From: JACTOJ01 sp032335695
Lineage (GTDB): Bacteria > Bacillota > Clostridia > Clostridiales > Clostridiaceae
Assembly (NCBI RefSeq): GCF_032335695.1
Contig: NZ_JACTOJ010000039.1
Coordinates: forward strand, 1-24,731
Direction: 5' to 3'
DNA length: 24,731 nucleotides
Shown here in pieces: positions 1 through 8,383 of this stretch; the first letter of the stretch is position 1; each line of letters starts with the position of its first letter. The notes under the pieces are model-generated. The model was not told the origin of the DNA. It worked only from the letters and a program-made list of their open reading frames with translations, and ran no database searches. Both the position numbers and the translations under genes were made by a program.

Positions 1-290
1 TAGAAAAAGGGAAGAGCACGAAATATTTTACTAAATCGTGAAATGCTTCGTGCTCTATTTAGCATTTAGCTAAATTCTTCATGAAAAAGCGAAGCTTTTT
101 CAGTGGCCTCGTAATATGCCGGGGTGCCATTTATTATCTTTTGCTAATTTTAAGATTGTTAACTCCACAGTTCTTTTGAAGTTTTACAAGGGTATTCACA
201 AAATTCTGAGAAAAAAACAGATAAATTTTCAAATACCACGGACCTAGCCATCTTTATGAGGTGATCATCACATGTATGATTGCCTACAAA
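1..290. other. Non-coding stretch with several hairpins
   Basis: No credible gene is visible here. The sequence contains an inverted repeat of nine bases (14-22 with 47-55, GAGCACGAA/TTCGTGCTC), a small TTTAG/CTAAA hairpin near 58-76, and a perfect nine-base hairpin at 82-102 (TGAAAAAGC, loop GAA, GCTTTTTCA). A G/C-richer segment (about 103-131) follows, unlike the AT-rich surroundings. On the minus strand a short open frame of about 23 codons reads through the hairpins, but it is Lys/Arg-rich and has no ribosome binding site, so I do not call it a gene. It may be a dispersed non-coding repeat or a structured RNA. Confidence 0.4.
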
Positions 291-293
291 TAA

Positions 294-500
294 CTTATAG
301 AATTTCTCTATTTAATTGCAACTGCAGCAACTGGAAAGACAATAATGGAACGTACTATTGAAGGATTACGTGCATTTTTAGATTGTTGCATTGGAGCAAG
401 GAAAAAAGGAGTAATTTATGTGCATGGTGCATGGAATAAGGGTGATATTAAAGGCAGTAAAGCTATGAAGGAAGCATATGAAACAGGAATTAATGCTTAA
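294..500 (+). pseudogene. 3' remnant of a flavodoxin-type NAD(P)H-dependent reductase gene
   Basis: An open frame without a usable start, preceded by an in-frame TAA at 291-293, encodes about 68 residues. It ends in a segment typical of the C-terminus of flavodoxin-like/NADPH-dependent FMN reductases: TIEGLRAFLDC, then VIYVHGAWNKGDIKGS and a final MKEAYETG helix. The N-terminal two thirds with the FMN phosphate-binding loop are missing, so the product cannot be a working enzyme. The full-length relative at 12376-13020 belongs to the same broad superfamily. The fragment lies 63 bases upstream of the drug exporter, so the reductase was probably once co-transcribed with it (inference). Confidence 0.7.
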
Positions 501-563
501 TTAAAGGGTAATAAGTAACATGCTACTTTTACAGATAAAGGAACATAGGAGGAATTTTTTTAG

Positions 564-2066
564 ATGAATAAGAAAGGAATTTTGATTGTAACTTTAGCAC
601 TGTTATTGTCAAATGCAATGGCTGGTCTAGATGGAACAATCATAAACACTGCCCTACCGGCAATTATAAGTAATTTACATGGAATTCAATACATGGGCTG
701 GATAGTGGCGGTTTTTTTACTAGGCATGGCAGTTGTAACTCCACTTTGGAGTAAACTTGGAGAACGCATAGGAAATAAAAAAGCATACCAATTAGCAACA
801 TTATTGTTTGCTGTGGGCTCAATGTTACAAGCATTATCAAACAATATTGTATTTTTCTTAATTGCAAGAACTATTATGGGAATAGGTGCAGGTGGAATGA
901 ACACTATGCCATTTATTATTTATGCAGATTTGTATAAGAACTTAAGAGAGAGAGGAAAAGTTATTGGATATGCTACGGCAAGCTATAGTGCAGCTTCAAT
1001 AATTGGACCATTAATTGGTGGCTATATAGTGGACACTTTTAGCTGGCATTGGGTATTTTATATTAATGTTCCTATTGCATTAATTTCTATTTTAAGTGTT
1101 CAATTTTTCTTTAAAGATGTTAAAAGAACTTCTACAGAGGAGAAGATTGATTATCTAGGCGCAGTGGTAATGGTAGTTGGATTAGTAACACTTTTAACAG
1201 GAATTCAAATGATAGGCACAACATCGATTAGCTTAGTTATTATTTTAATTATTATTGGATTAATCTTTTTAATAATTCTATTTAAGGTTGAGAAAAATGC
1301 AGCTGATCCTATAATTCCTAATAGACTTTTAAAAAATAGTCAATTGGTATTTGATTTTTTATTGTTTTCTCTTTTGTGGGGAGCTTTTGTAGCTTTTAAT
1401 ATATATATACCAATGTGGGCACAAGGATTGCTAGGAGTAAGTGCCTTAATTGGAGGTGCTACTCAAATTCCAGGCTCAATTACAAATTTTATAGGCTCTG
1501 TAGCTGGACCTTCTATGCAGGTGCAGCATGGTAAATATAAAGTAATCGCTTTTGGAACGTTAGCTTTTTTAATTTCATTTGGAATTATGATATTATCAGG
1601 AATGTCTGCACCGTTGTGGTTTCTATTAGTAGCAGGAGCTTTCGAAGGTTTTGGAATAGGTTTGTGTTTTAATGTGTTACAAATAAGCGTACAAGATGAT
1701 GCTGAAAAGAGAGATGTTCCAATTGCAACATCTTTTGCATATCTTTTACGTATTTTAAGTCAAACTTTTATGTCATCCATATATGGAGTAATTTTAAACC
1801 ATGCCTTAACTAGAGGAATCGAAAATGCCAGTGGCAAAATTTCTATGGCTATGTTAAATAAATTAAATGATTCAGAAACAGCAGGCAGTCTTCCTAAAAA
1901 TTTGCTGCCAGAGATGAAGCAAATTATGTATGGAGGTTTGCATGATATTATGCTGCTTGCACTAGTATTAGTAATCGTAGCGTTGATTTTAAATATTAGA
2001 GTACAGTTAAAAATGAAGAAAAATAAAAATTATTTGACAGTGGAACAAGGACAACATTTGGGATAG
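564..2066 (+). CDS. DHA2-type MFS multidrug exporter (EmrB/QacA family)
   Basis: A 500-residue integral membrane protein of the major facilitator superfamily. Its length and alternating hydrophobic segments fit the 14-helix drug:H+ antiporter-2 group. Visible motifs are the helix-1 signature LDGTIINTALPAI, the loop 2-3 motif A (GERIGNKKAY), and the helix-5 antiporter motif C region (GPLIGGYIVD). A charged tail (KMKKNKN) follows the last helix and should lie in the cytoplasm. AGGAGGA at 547-553 is placed correctly for the ATG at 564. The family exports lipophilic cations, dyes and antibiotics using proton motive force; the substrate here is unknown. The aldo/keto reductase follows after 74 bases on the same strand, and the exporter sits in a run of redox detoxification genes. 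Confidence 0.9.
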   Translation: MNKKGILIVTLALLLSNAMAGLDGTIINTALPAIISNLHGIQYMGWIVAVFLLGMAVVTPLWSKLGERIGNKKAYQLATLLFAVGSMLQALSNNIVFFLIARTIMGIGAGGMNTMPFIIYADLYKNLRERGKVIGYATASYSAASIIGPLIGGYIVDTFSWHWVFYINVPIALISILSVQFFFKDVKRTSTEEKIDYLGAVVMVVGLVTLLTGIQMIGTTSISLVIILIIIGLIFLIILFKVEKNAADPIIPNRLLKNSQLVFDFLLFSLLWGAFVAFNIYIPMWAQGLLGVSALIGGATQIPGSITNFIGSVAGPSMQVQHGKYKVIAFGTLAFLISFGIMILSGMSAPLWFLLVAGAFEGFGIGLCFNVLQISVQDDAEKRDVPIATSFAYLLRILSQTFMSSIYGVILNHALTRGIENASGKISMAMLNKLNDSETAGSLPKNLLPEMKQIMYGGLHDIMLLALVLVIVALILNIRVQLKMKKNKNYLTVEQGQHLG

Positions 2067-2102
2067 TGAAGCAATAAAAAATAGATTAATTGAAAAAAGT
2101 AC

Positions 2103-2125
2103 TTGACTTAGAGTTAACTCAAATT
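2103..2125 (+). promoter_or_regulatory. MerR-type operator with a -35 box but no clear -10
   Basis: TTGACT at 2103-2108 resembles a -35 box and is followed at once by the palindrome GAGTTAACTC (2111-2120), flanked by further matching bases (TT/AA). This arrangement is typical of promoters activated by MerR-family regulators of the NmlR/AdhR kind, where the operator lies in an unusually long spacer. A MerR gene is two genes downstream. Where the -10 should fall (19-20 bases after the -35) the sequence is already the GGGAGGA ribosome binding site of the aldo/keto reductase, so the promoter appears truncated. Confidence 0.5.
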
Positions 2126-2140
2126 TGGGAGGAATGCTAA

Positions 2141-3286
2141 ATGGATAGCAGTAAATTTGGTTATGGATGTATGAGATTACCAGTATTAGATAAGGAAAAT
2201 CAAGCATCCTTTGATTATGAGCTAATTGAAAATTTATTTGATACTTATATTGAAAGAGGCTTTACTTATTTTGATACAGCGTATACCTATCATGGCTATC
2301 ATGGTGAAGAAGGAGTAAGAGAAGCTCTAGTTAAGCGTCATCCTAGAAAATCCTTCGAATTAACTACAAAATTACCGCTTCGTGATTTTAAAGATTCTGA
2401 AGATATGGAGAGAATTTTTAATGAACAGCTAAATAACTGTGGAGTCAACTATTTTGACTATTATATTCTTCATAATATGGGCTCTAACGTATATGAAAAA
2501 TGCAAAAAATATAGTGCTTTTGATTTTGTATATAGAAAGAAGCTAGAGGGCAAAGTTAAAAATGTAGGTATGTCTTTCCATGATATGCCTGAATTACTTG
2601 ATGAAATACTAGGTGAATATGGAGATAAAATCGATTTTGTTCAACTTCAAGTAAACTATGTTGATTGGGAACAACCTAATGTTCAATCTCGTAGATGTCT
2701 TGAAGTTGCAAACAAATATAACAAACCAGTTACAGTTATGGAGCCTTGCAAGGGTGGAACACTTGTAAATGTGCCTAAGGAAGCTGAGAAGCTAATGAAG
2801 GAGTATGATAATAATGCCTCAACTGCGAGCTGGGCACTTAGATTTGCAGCAAGTCAAAAAGGTGTAACTCGTGTATTAAGTGGTATGAATAGCATAGAGC
2901 AAGTGGAAGACAATACATCCTTTATGGCAGAATTTAAGCCATTAAATAAAGAAGAAAATGAGATTATTGAAAAGGTAACTGAAATCATAAATGAAAACAC
3001 AGCTATTCAGTGTACTGCTTGTGAATACTGCACACACGGATGTCCAAAGAATATTGCCATTCCAAAGTACTTTGCATTATATAATAGCATTATGCGTACT
3101 ACAGGTAGTTTTTCAAGCCAAATGGTATACTACAATAATATTGCAATAAATCACGGAAAAGCTAGTGACTGTATTGGTTGTAAACAATGTGAAAAAGCAT
3201 GTCCACAACATTTACCAATTACAGAGTATCTAAAGGATATAGTTGAAAAGTTTGAAAAAAACAGTATCATACCTACTAGAAAATAG
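2141..3286 (+). CDS. Aldo/keto reductase with C-terminal 4Fe-4S ferredoxin domain
   Basis: A 381-residue soluble protein. The N-terminal three quarters is an NAD(P)H-dependent aldo/keto reductase TIM barrel: the catalytic Asp/Tyr region is in TYFDTAYTYHGYHG, the Lys in LTTKLPL, and the His in YYILHNMG. The C-terminal part carries two cysteine clusters, CTACEYCTHGCP (C291, C294, C297, C301) and CIGCKQCEKACP (C344, C347, C350, C354). Each can hold one 4Fe-4S cluster. This is the COG1453 type common in anaerobes, where electrons may move between a ferredoxin pool and a carbonyl or quinone substrate (substrate not known). GGGAGGA at 2127-2133 supports the ATG start. A MerR regulator starts 26 bases downstream, probably in the same transcript. 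Confidence 0.92.
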   Translation: MDSSKFGYGCMRLPVLDKENQASFDYELIENLFDTYIERGFTYFDTAYTYHGYHGEEGVREALVKRHPRKSFELTTKLPLRDFKDSEDMERIFNEQLNNCGVNYFDYYILHNMGSNVYEKCKKYSAFDFVYRKKLEGKVKNVGMSFHDMPELLDEILGEYGDKIDFVQLQVNYVDWEQPNVQSRRCLEVANKYNKPVTVMEPCKGGTLVNVPKEAEKLMKEYDNNASTASWALRFAASQKGVTRVLSGMNSIEQVEDNTSFMAEFKPLNKEENEIIEKVTEIINENTAIQCTACEYCTHGCPKNIAIPKYFALYNSIMRTTGSFSSQMVYYNNIAINHGKASDCIGCKQCEKACPQHLPITEYLKDIVEKFEKNSIIPTRK

Positions 3287-3312
3287 AGTGTGATATTGGA
3301 GGTGATTCTAAC

Positions 3313-3669
3313 ATGACTATTTCAGAAATAAGTAAAAAATTTGAAATTTCACAAGACACACTTCGTTATTATGAGAGGATCGGATTAATTCCACGTGTAA
3401 ATAGAAGTAAAAGTGGTATTAGAGACTATACAGAAGAATACTGTAAATGGGTAGAGTTTATAAAGTGTATGAGAAATTCAGGACTTCCCATTGAACTACT
3501 AATAGAATATGTTACATTATTTCAACAAGGCGACGGTACGGTAGAAGCAAGAAAAGAATTATTAACAGAGCAGCGTAAAGTTATTTTAGCAAAAATAGAG
3601 GATATGAATAAGACCTTACAGAGCCTTGATAAAAAAATTGAAGGCTATGAAAAACCTTCATCATCTTGA
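3313..3669 (+). CDS. MerR-family transcriptional regulator
   Basis: A 118-residue regulator. Residues 1-40 form the MerR winged helix-turn-helix: MTISEISKKFEISQDTLRYY, then ERIGLIPRVNRSKSGIRDYT. A long dimerisation coiled coil follows (about residues 75-112). There is no C-terminal cysteine cluster for metal binding, which fits the NmlR/AdhR-like group that responds to aldehydes, quinones or other electrophiles. GGAGGTGA at 3298-3305 gives a strong ribosome binding site. It probably controls the aldo/keto reductase through the palindrome at 2111-2120 (inference). IS66 transposase remains begin only five bases after its stop codon, and the last residues (KPSSS) may have been altered by that insertion. 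Confidence 0.88.
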   Translation: MTISEISKKFEISQDTLRYYERIGLIPRVNRSKSGIRDYTEEYCKWVEFIKCMRNSGLPIELLIEYVTLFQQGDGTVEARKELLTEQRKVILAKIEDMNKTLQSLDKKIEGYEKPSSS

Positions 3670-3673
3670 ATAA

Positions 3674-3880
3674 GGTCGTAAAAACTGGCTGCTGTGTAAT
3701 AAGCCTGAAGGAGCTAAATTAAGTGCAACAATTTATAGTGAAATAGGAAACAGCTACAGCTAATGGTTTAGCTGTAGAAAAATACTCAACGCACTTGATG
3801 GATATGCTTTCAAATTTAGAATTTAAGATATACTAATAAAATATATGCCTTGGTTTCAGGAACTTTCGAAAGATGTTTTA
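3674..3880 (+). pseudogene. Decayed C-terminus of an IS66-family transposase
   Basis: Translating in successive frames recovers the conserved tail of IS66 transposases. In one frame from 3674 it reads GRKNWLLCNKPEGAKLSATI, then YSEIGN. From 3747 it continues one frame over as ETATANGLAVEKYSTHLMDM, and near 3838 in a third frame as KYMPWFQEL, matching the usual final motif LPWS. At least two frameshifts are present, and the catalytic DDE region and both insertion sequence ends are absent. It is a fossil with no activity. It marks a past insertion just behind the MerR gene. Confidence 0.75.
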
Positions 3881-3969
3881 CTTCAAAGGAATATCCATTA
3901 ATAACTGAGAAAAAGGTAATTAAATAAAAGCATAACCATAAAGTTATCTCAACATCACCATATATGTAT

Positions 3970-3998
3970 TTGAGTTATGAAGAAAGTAAAATTATAAT
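3970..3998 (+). promoter_or_regulatory. Sigma-A-type promoter for the flavin reductase gene
   Basis: TTGAGT at 3970-3975 and a perfect TATAAT at 3993-3998 are separated by 17 bases. The ribosome binding site GGAGGT (4021-4026) follows at a suitable distance. The promoter sits just after the IS66 remains, so the genes that follow need no read-through from the MerR transcript. Confidence 0.7.
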
Positions 3999-4031
3999 AC
4001 AATTGAAGAAAAATATTCACGGAGGTATAAG

Positions 4032-4547
4032 ATGAGTAACTTTAAAGAAATTGATGTAAAAGAGTTTAAATGTGATCCATTCGAGAAGATTGGAGAAGAC
4101 TGGATGCTGATTACAGCCCAGAAAGATGACAAAGTAAACACAATGACAGCTTCATGGGGTGCAATGGGAATTATGTGGGGTCATAAAGTTGTAATGCTTT
4201 TTATAAAAGGAGCGAGGTATACAAAAGAATTTCTTGACCAGTCGGATACTTTTTCGGTTACATTTTATGACACTGACAAATATCGTAAGGATTTAACTTA
4301 TCTTGGAACTGTTTCAGGAAGAGATGAAGATAAGATTGAAAAGGTTGGATTTACTGTAGAGCAGGAGGATGGAGTCCCTTATTTTGCAGAAGCAAAGACT
4401 GTTTTAATATGCAAGAAGTTAAGCAGACATTTCTTACAACCAGAAGGAATTTTTGATGAAAGTGTTGTTCCAACATGGTATCAAGATGGAAATGGGTTCC
4501 ATGATATGTATATTGGAGAAATTGTAAAAGTAATGGAAGCAGAATAA
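4032..4547 (+). CDS. Flavin reductase-like FMN-binding protein
   Basis: A 171-residue soluble protein of the flavin reductase-like, split-barrel FMN-binding family. The conserved start of the domain is visible in EDWMLITAQKDDKVNTMTAS followed by WG. The central strand VVMLFIKGARYTKEFLDQSD, with FSVTFYD, corresponds to the flavin-contacting region. Length is normal for single-domain members. Relatives transfer electrons from NAD(P)H to free or bound flavin, or act as small flavoproteins of unknown role; the exact reaction is not predictable. GGAGGT lies six bases before the ATG. A nitroreductase follows on the same strand after 176 bases, suggesting a shared role in flavin-based reduction. Confidence 0.85.
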   Translation: MSNFKEIDVKEFKCDPFEKIGEDWMLITAQKDDKVNTMTASWGAMGIMWGHKVVMLFIKGARYTKEFLDQSDTFSVTFYDTDKYRKDLTYLGTVSGRDEDKIEKVGFTVEQEDGVPYFAEAKTVLICKKLSRHFLQPEGIFDESVVPTWYQDGNGFHDMYIGEIVKVMEAE

Positions 4548-4723
4548 TGAAAGTTTTGTGGATGTAGCACAGGCTTTATAAGAATTGGAGACTATAGAGA
4601 TTCTTTCCAGAAATATGGTATGGTTTTTAAAATGCAAGTAAGTTGGAATGAAGCATGGAGTGGAATTTCCGAAACAAGAAGCACCGATTGGTACAAATTT
4701 CATTAGATAAAGGAGGTTTTGGA

Positions 4724-5260
4724 ATGGAAAATGAATTATTTGAATTAACAAGAAAAAGACGTTCTATCCGTAGCTATACAGGAAAAGAAGTGGATGACAC
4801 TATTGTAAATGAAATTCTAAAGGTTGCGTTGACTGCACCCGCAGGATTTGGCGGGCATCCTGTAGAATTTGTGGTTATAAGAGATAAAGAAATGATTCGT
4901 AAAATAGCCAGATGTAAGCGTATGGGAGCTGGTCCACTGTCTTCTGCTAATGTAGCAATTGTTGTAATGGCCGATGCCAGAGGAGACGAATTATGGATAG
5001 AAGACAGCGCTATAGCTTCGTCTTATATTCTGCTTGCTGCGGAACAGTATGGAATTGGAGCAAGCTGGATTCATATGAGAAATCGTGCAGGACAAAGAAC
5101 GACGGCAGATGAAGAGATTCGACAGTTACTTGGTATACCAGCAAACTTTTCTGTTTTAAATGCTGTAGCTCTTGGACAGAAAAATGAGAATAAACCTGCA
5201 TATACAGAAAAGGATCTGTTAAAACAGAATGTTCATTATGAAAACTTTGCGAATATCTAA
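4724..5260 (+). CDS. Nitroreductase family protein
   Basis: A 178-residue FMN-dependent oxidoreductase of the nitroreductase superfamily. The FMN phosphate-binding start is RKRRSIRSY (residues 8-16). The isoalloxazine-contacting segment is TAPAGFGGHPVEFVV, and the end of the domain shows the usual ALGQKNENKP motif. I place the start at the ATG at 4724, not the upstream in-frame ATG at 4655, because AAAGGAGG (4709-4716) is spaced correctly only for 4724 and the extra 23 residues do not resemble the family. Such enzymes reduce nitroaromatics, quinones or flavins using NAD(P)H; the natural substrate is not known. Confidence 0.9.
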   Translation: MENELFELTRKRRSIRSYTGKEVDDTIVNEILKVALTAPAGFGGHPVEFVVIRDKEMIRKIARCKRMGAGPLSSANVAIVVMADARGDELWIEDSAIASSYILLAAEQYGIGASWIHMRNRAGQRTTADEEIRQLLGIPANFSVLNAVALGQKNENKPAYTEKDLLKQNVHYENFANI

Positions 5261-5317
5261 AGAGGATATTGTGAAGTTGATTAGAATAATAGAATCATAA
5301 AGAACTAAGTAACTAAA

Positions 5318-5345
5318 AGAAGCTGGCTAAACTTGTCCAGCTTCT
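5318..5345 (+). terminator. Hairpin after the nitroreductase gene
   Basis: AGAAGCTGG (5318-5326) pairs perfectly with CCAGCTTCT (5337-5345) around a ten-base loop. The downstream sequence is T-rich but interrupted, so this is a plausible but not ideal rho-independent terminator. Confidence 0.55.
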
Positions 5346-5443
5346 CTTAGGTATATCTTATTTTTTGTGGGTAACATAAGCTTCAATGACTAATGCATCA
5401 AAAAATAGTAGGCAGAAAAGAAAAATTGAAAGGAAGCGTCGCA

Positions 5444-7623
5444 ATGAAAGTTTTACCAATATAAAATACGATACTTTTACCCAATGTTAAGGCTTATATA
5501 CAGGAAGATTTTTTTGAAGCTGAAGGTATTGACAAGATAGAAGTCGGTGAAAAAGTAATATTTTTAATAAAGAAAGAGAATAAAGATAGAGAGAATTTAA
5601 ATTCAAGAGATATCTATAATATTGGACTATCCGGAATAGTAGATGCGGATAACGAAGAAGGATATTATAGTATTCGGATTCGAAATAGAGTGACCATAAC
5701 AAGCATTGATGTGACAAAGGATGATATTCGGGTAGAAGTGGTGTCTCGTGAAGATATTCAGGATATTTCTGAACTAGAAAGAGAAGATGGATTTGAAGAA
5801 GTGCGAAATGCTAGATTGGATTTTGTAAAAGCAAATCAATGGGGAAGAGGAGTTAGGGACTATGTCCTTAGTCTACACAGTCTAGAAGAAGATGTTTGTA
5901 CATTGTCTGCGTACCTGAGACTTTCCAGTGAAGAAAAATATGCGATTATTGCAACAGACTCATTAAGAGAGCGAATGAATCTAATGGAAAAAGCAATGTA
6001 TGAATTTATGGAAATATCATCGATTCAGAGAAAAGTGAGTGAGGAACAGGCAGAAGAAAGCAAGCAGTTATACAGGGAACAGGCATTAAAGCGTCAGATG
6101 GACTATCTCCAGAAAGAACTGGATAAAATGCACCCTGAGAATGTTACAGATATTCAAAGATTTGAGGACAAGCTTGTAGATAATGGAATGAATGAAACAG
6201 CTAAAAAAGAAGCCGCTAAGGTTCTGAACAGGATGAAGCAGGAAGGGCAGAACAGTCATGAATATGGGACACTTTATGATTATCTTGATTTTGTGACAAG
6301 CATCTCATGGAAAAAAGAGAAAGTAATGAAACCTGATTTGAATAAAGCACAGGGGATTCTTGACGAAGATCATTATGGACTGGGAAAGGTAAAACAAGTA
6401 TTGGGCAGAGCATTGCAAAAGCACTCGATAGAAAATATGTCAGAGTCAGTCTTGGTGGTGTTAGAGATGAAGCAGATATAAGAGGTCATAGAAGAACCTA
6501 TATTGGAGCATTGCCTGGACGAATTATGGAAGGAATAAAACAAAGTGGTGTTAACAATCCTGTTATGGTTCTTGACGAAGTGGATAAATTATCATCTTCT
6601 TATAATGGTAATCCGGCAAGTGCATTGCTTGAAGTATTAGATCCAGAGCAGAATAATACTTTTACAGATCATTATATGAATGTTCCATACGATCTGTAAG
6701 ATGTGTTTTTCATTGGAACAGCAAATACTTTGGATACAATTCCGGAACCATTGTTAAACAGAATGGAAGTCATTCGTTTTCCTGGTTACACAGAAATAGA
6801 AAAATTTCATATTGCAAGGAAGCATTTAATACCGACTGAAATGGATAAGACAGGATTAACCACAGAGGATCTTGACATTACTGACGAAGTACTAAATACT
6901 GTGATCCGTAATTATACTATGGAAGCAGGAGTTCGAGGATTGAAGCGTCAGATTGACAAGCTATGTCGTAGTGCTGCTGTAATGAAAGTTAGAGATAAAA
7001 AGAGCAACATAGTTGTGGAAGTAGAAAATGTTACGGATTTCATAACTGATAGGCCAATTCATCATGATGAAATCCTAGAAGAAAAGCGAGCGGGAATTGT
7101 TACCGGACTTGCGTGGACAGCTGCAGGTGGGGAAATATTATTCATAGAGACAATTTTAACAAAGGGCAGTGGCAAAATACAGATAACCCGACAGCTTGGT
7201 GATGTGATGAAGGAATCTGTACAGATAGCCGTAAGCTTGGCAAAAAGCATGTACCCAGATAAAGCACAACTATTTGAAAAAAACGATCTTCATATACATG
7301 TTCCAGAAGGTGCGACACCAAAGGATGGACCATCTGCCGGAATTACAATTACAACAGCAATTGTATCTCTTCTGACAGGGAAGGCAGTAAGCCCTGAGTA
7401 CGGGATGACAGGTGAAGTCTCACTTCGGGGAAAGGTTATGCCGATTGGGGGTCTGCCAGAGAAACTAATGGCTGCAAAGAGAGCAGGGTTAACAAAAGTG
7501 TTGATTCCAGATGCTAATCAGGATGATTTAAAAGAAGTTACAGAAGAAGTAAAAGAATCGTTGCAGGTTATACCTGTTAAGACAGTCGATGAAGTAATTA
7601 AGCTTGTTTTAAATGAGAAGTGA
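5444..7623 (+). pseudogene. lon: Broken ATP-dependent protease Lon gene
   Basis: The whole stretch reads as one Lon protease with three lesions. It starts MKVLPI at 5444 and meets a stop at codon 7 (TAA 5462-5464, where relatives have Tyr). The N-terminal substrate-binding domain and coiled coil then run open to about 6388. There the frame shifts and most of the Walker A loop (normally GPPGxGKT) is gone: DEDHYGLGKVK jumps to KTSIGQSIAKALDRKYVRVS. The AAA+ part continues with Walker B VMVLDEVDKL, then another in-frame stop (TAA 6697-6699, where relatives have Ser in YDLS). The proteolytic domain is intact, with the catalytic Ser in PKDGPSAG and Lys in GGLPEKLMAAKRAG. No functional Lon can be made. 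The sequence resembles Lachnospiraceae-type Lon and by eye is more GC-rich than its neighbours, suggesting transfer (inference). Confidence 0.92.
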
Positions 7624-8218
7624 AGCTGGTTCATGTTGGCTAAGAGCTATTATGCATTTATTCTTCGTTGATGGAAACGGATAAATAAGCATAGAGAAAG
7701 ATGGAGTTCTTGTTCCGCTACTCGCAAGACCTAATCCGAATGGAGAAGGTCTTGATACTGCCCTTGAGCAGGTTATAGATATAACTTACACTTTGAATGC
7801 CATTTTCTTTATTGTGATTTTTGTTCGTATATGGTAAATCTCTCAAAAGATTCAAATTAGTAGGAATATTAGAAGCAAACATTTTACGGCTGACGGTGTT
7901 GGTGACGATTCGGTATATTACTTTGCAGATATTAAAATAACCATTTAGTAATCTAGATATGAATACTATAGAACTCATTGACAAATTCAAAAATGTTGGT
8001 CTGAAAATTATAAGCCTACGGTCATAGACATGCTAGTTTAAATATCACTATTTTATTTTTAATTCAGCGGAATATAAGATAAAAGTATACATTATTCAAA
8101 CAACAAATAATAAAATCCAGTAGACAAGCACTTTCTACTGGATTTAGTGTATCAAAGTTTATTGGAAAGTTGTATACGGAGAATTTTTGACGGTTACACA
8201 TAAATTGAGATAGTTACA
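7624..8218. other. Gene-poor stretch of about 600 bases
   Basis: No intact gene is recognised. On the + strand, 7647-7848 reads open apart from one stop, with a peptide containing FFVDGNG and VLVPLLARPNPNGEG that I cannot assign. Around 7960-8028 a short + frame reads NTIELIDKFKNVGLKIISLR. This faintly resembles the N-terminal domain of serine recombinases but is too short to call. A perfect 12-base inverted repeat lies at 8113-8145. Confidence 0.4.
8113..8145. repeat. Perfect 12-base inverted repeat, possible minus-strand terminator
   Basis: AAATCCAGTAGA (8113-8124) pairs with TCTACTGGATTT (8134-8145) around a nine-base loop. Read on the minus strand the stem is followed by TTTTATTATTTG, which would suit a terminator in that direction, although no minus-strand gene lies to its right. 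It may therefore be a remnant of a removed gene or an element end. Confidence 0.5.
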
Positions 8219-8247
8219 TTGACAAAGTTCGCCTAAAGGAATATGAT
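8219..8247 (+). promoter_or_regulatory. Strong sigma-A-type promoter
   Basis: A consensus TTGACA (8219-8224) and TATGAT (8242-8247) are separated by 17 bases. The predicted transcription start near 8254 falls right at the 5' edge of the structured leader described next, as expected for a riboswitch-controlled gene. Confidence 0.8.
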
Positions 8248-8254
8248 TAATACA

Positions 8255-8330
8255 TATTATGGCAAAGTTGCCATAAGAATGTGGCGAAAAGCTGCAGAGA
8301 CTCTAAACTGGTAGTTGGTTTAAGATAGTA
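8255..8330 (+). ncRNA. Probable cyclic-di-GMP-I (GEMM) riboswitch aptamer
   Basis: The leader folds by hand into the three-way junction of the class I c-di-GMP aptamer. P1 is TATTAT (8255-8260) with ATAGTA (8325-8330), P2 is TTGCCA (8268-8273) with TGGCGA (8282-8287), and P3 is AGCTGC (8290-8295) with GTAGTT (8311-8316). Family-like conserved segments sit in the right places: GGCAAA after P1, GAAAAGCTGCAGAGAC at the junction into P3, the TCTAAA receptor segment, and GGTAGTTGGTTT at the 3' side. It differs from the consensus at a few junction bases (GAAAAGC where GCAAAGC is usual) and P1 is weak. I see no obvious terminator between it and the gene, so control may be translational. An unusual or degenerate member is possible. 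Confidence 0.6.
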
Positions 8331-8383
8331 AATTTAAAAATATATGATTTTATTAGTAGTTAAATAAATTGGAGGTATATATT

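Noticed and set aside
4548..4706. A small gene between the flavin reductase and nitroreductase (frame ending near 4706)
   Set aside because: It is open but has no start or ribosome binding site, and the peptide matches nothing I recognise.
4655..4723. Upstream ATG for the nitroreductase
   Set aside because: The ribosome binding site lies downstream of it and fits only the ATG at 4724.
6511..7623. Two separate small genes (62 and 306 codons)
   Set aside because: They are consecutive parts of the broken lon gene in the same frame, split by one stop codon, without their own ribosome binding sites.
7718..7990. 90-codon minus-strand open frame
   Set aside because: No recognisable family and no start signal; it lies in decayed DNA.
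7960..8028. Peptide resembling the N-terminal domain of a serine recombinase
   Set aside because: The match is too short and generic to call, although a recombinase tail does occur at 10298-10471.
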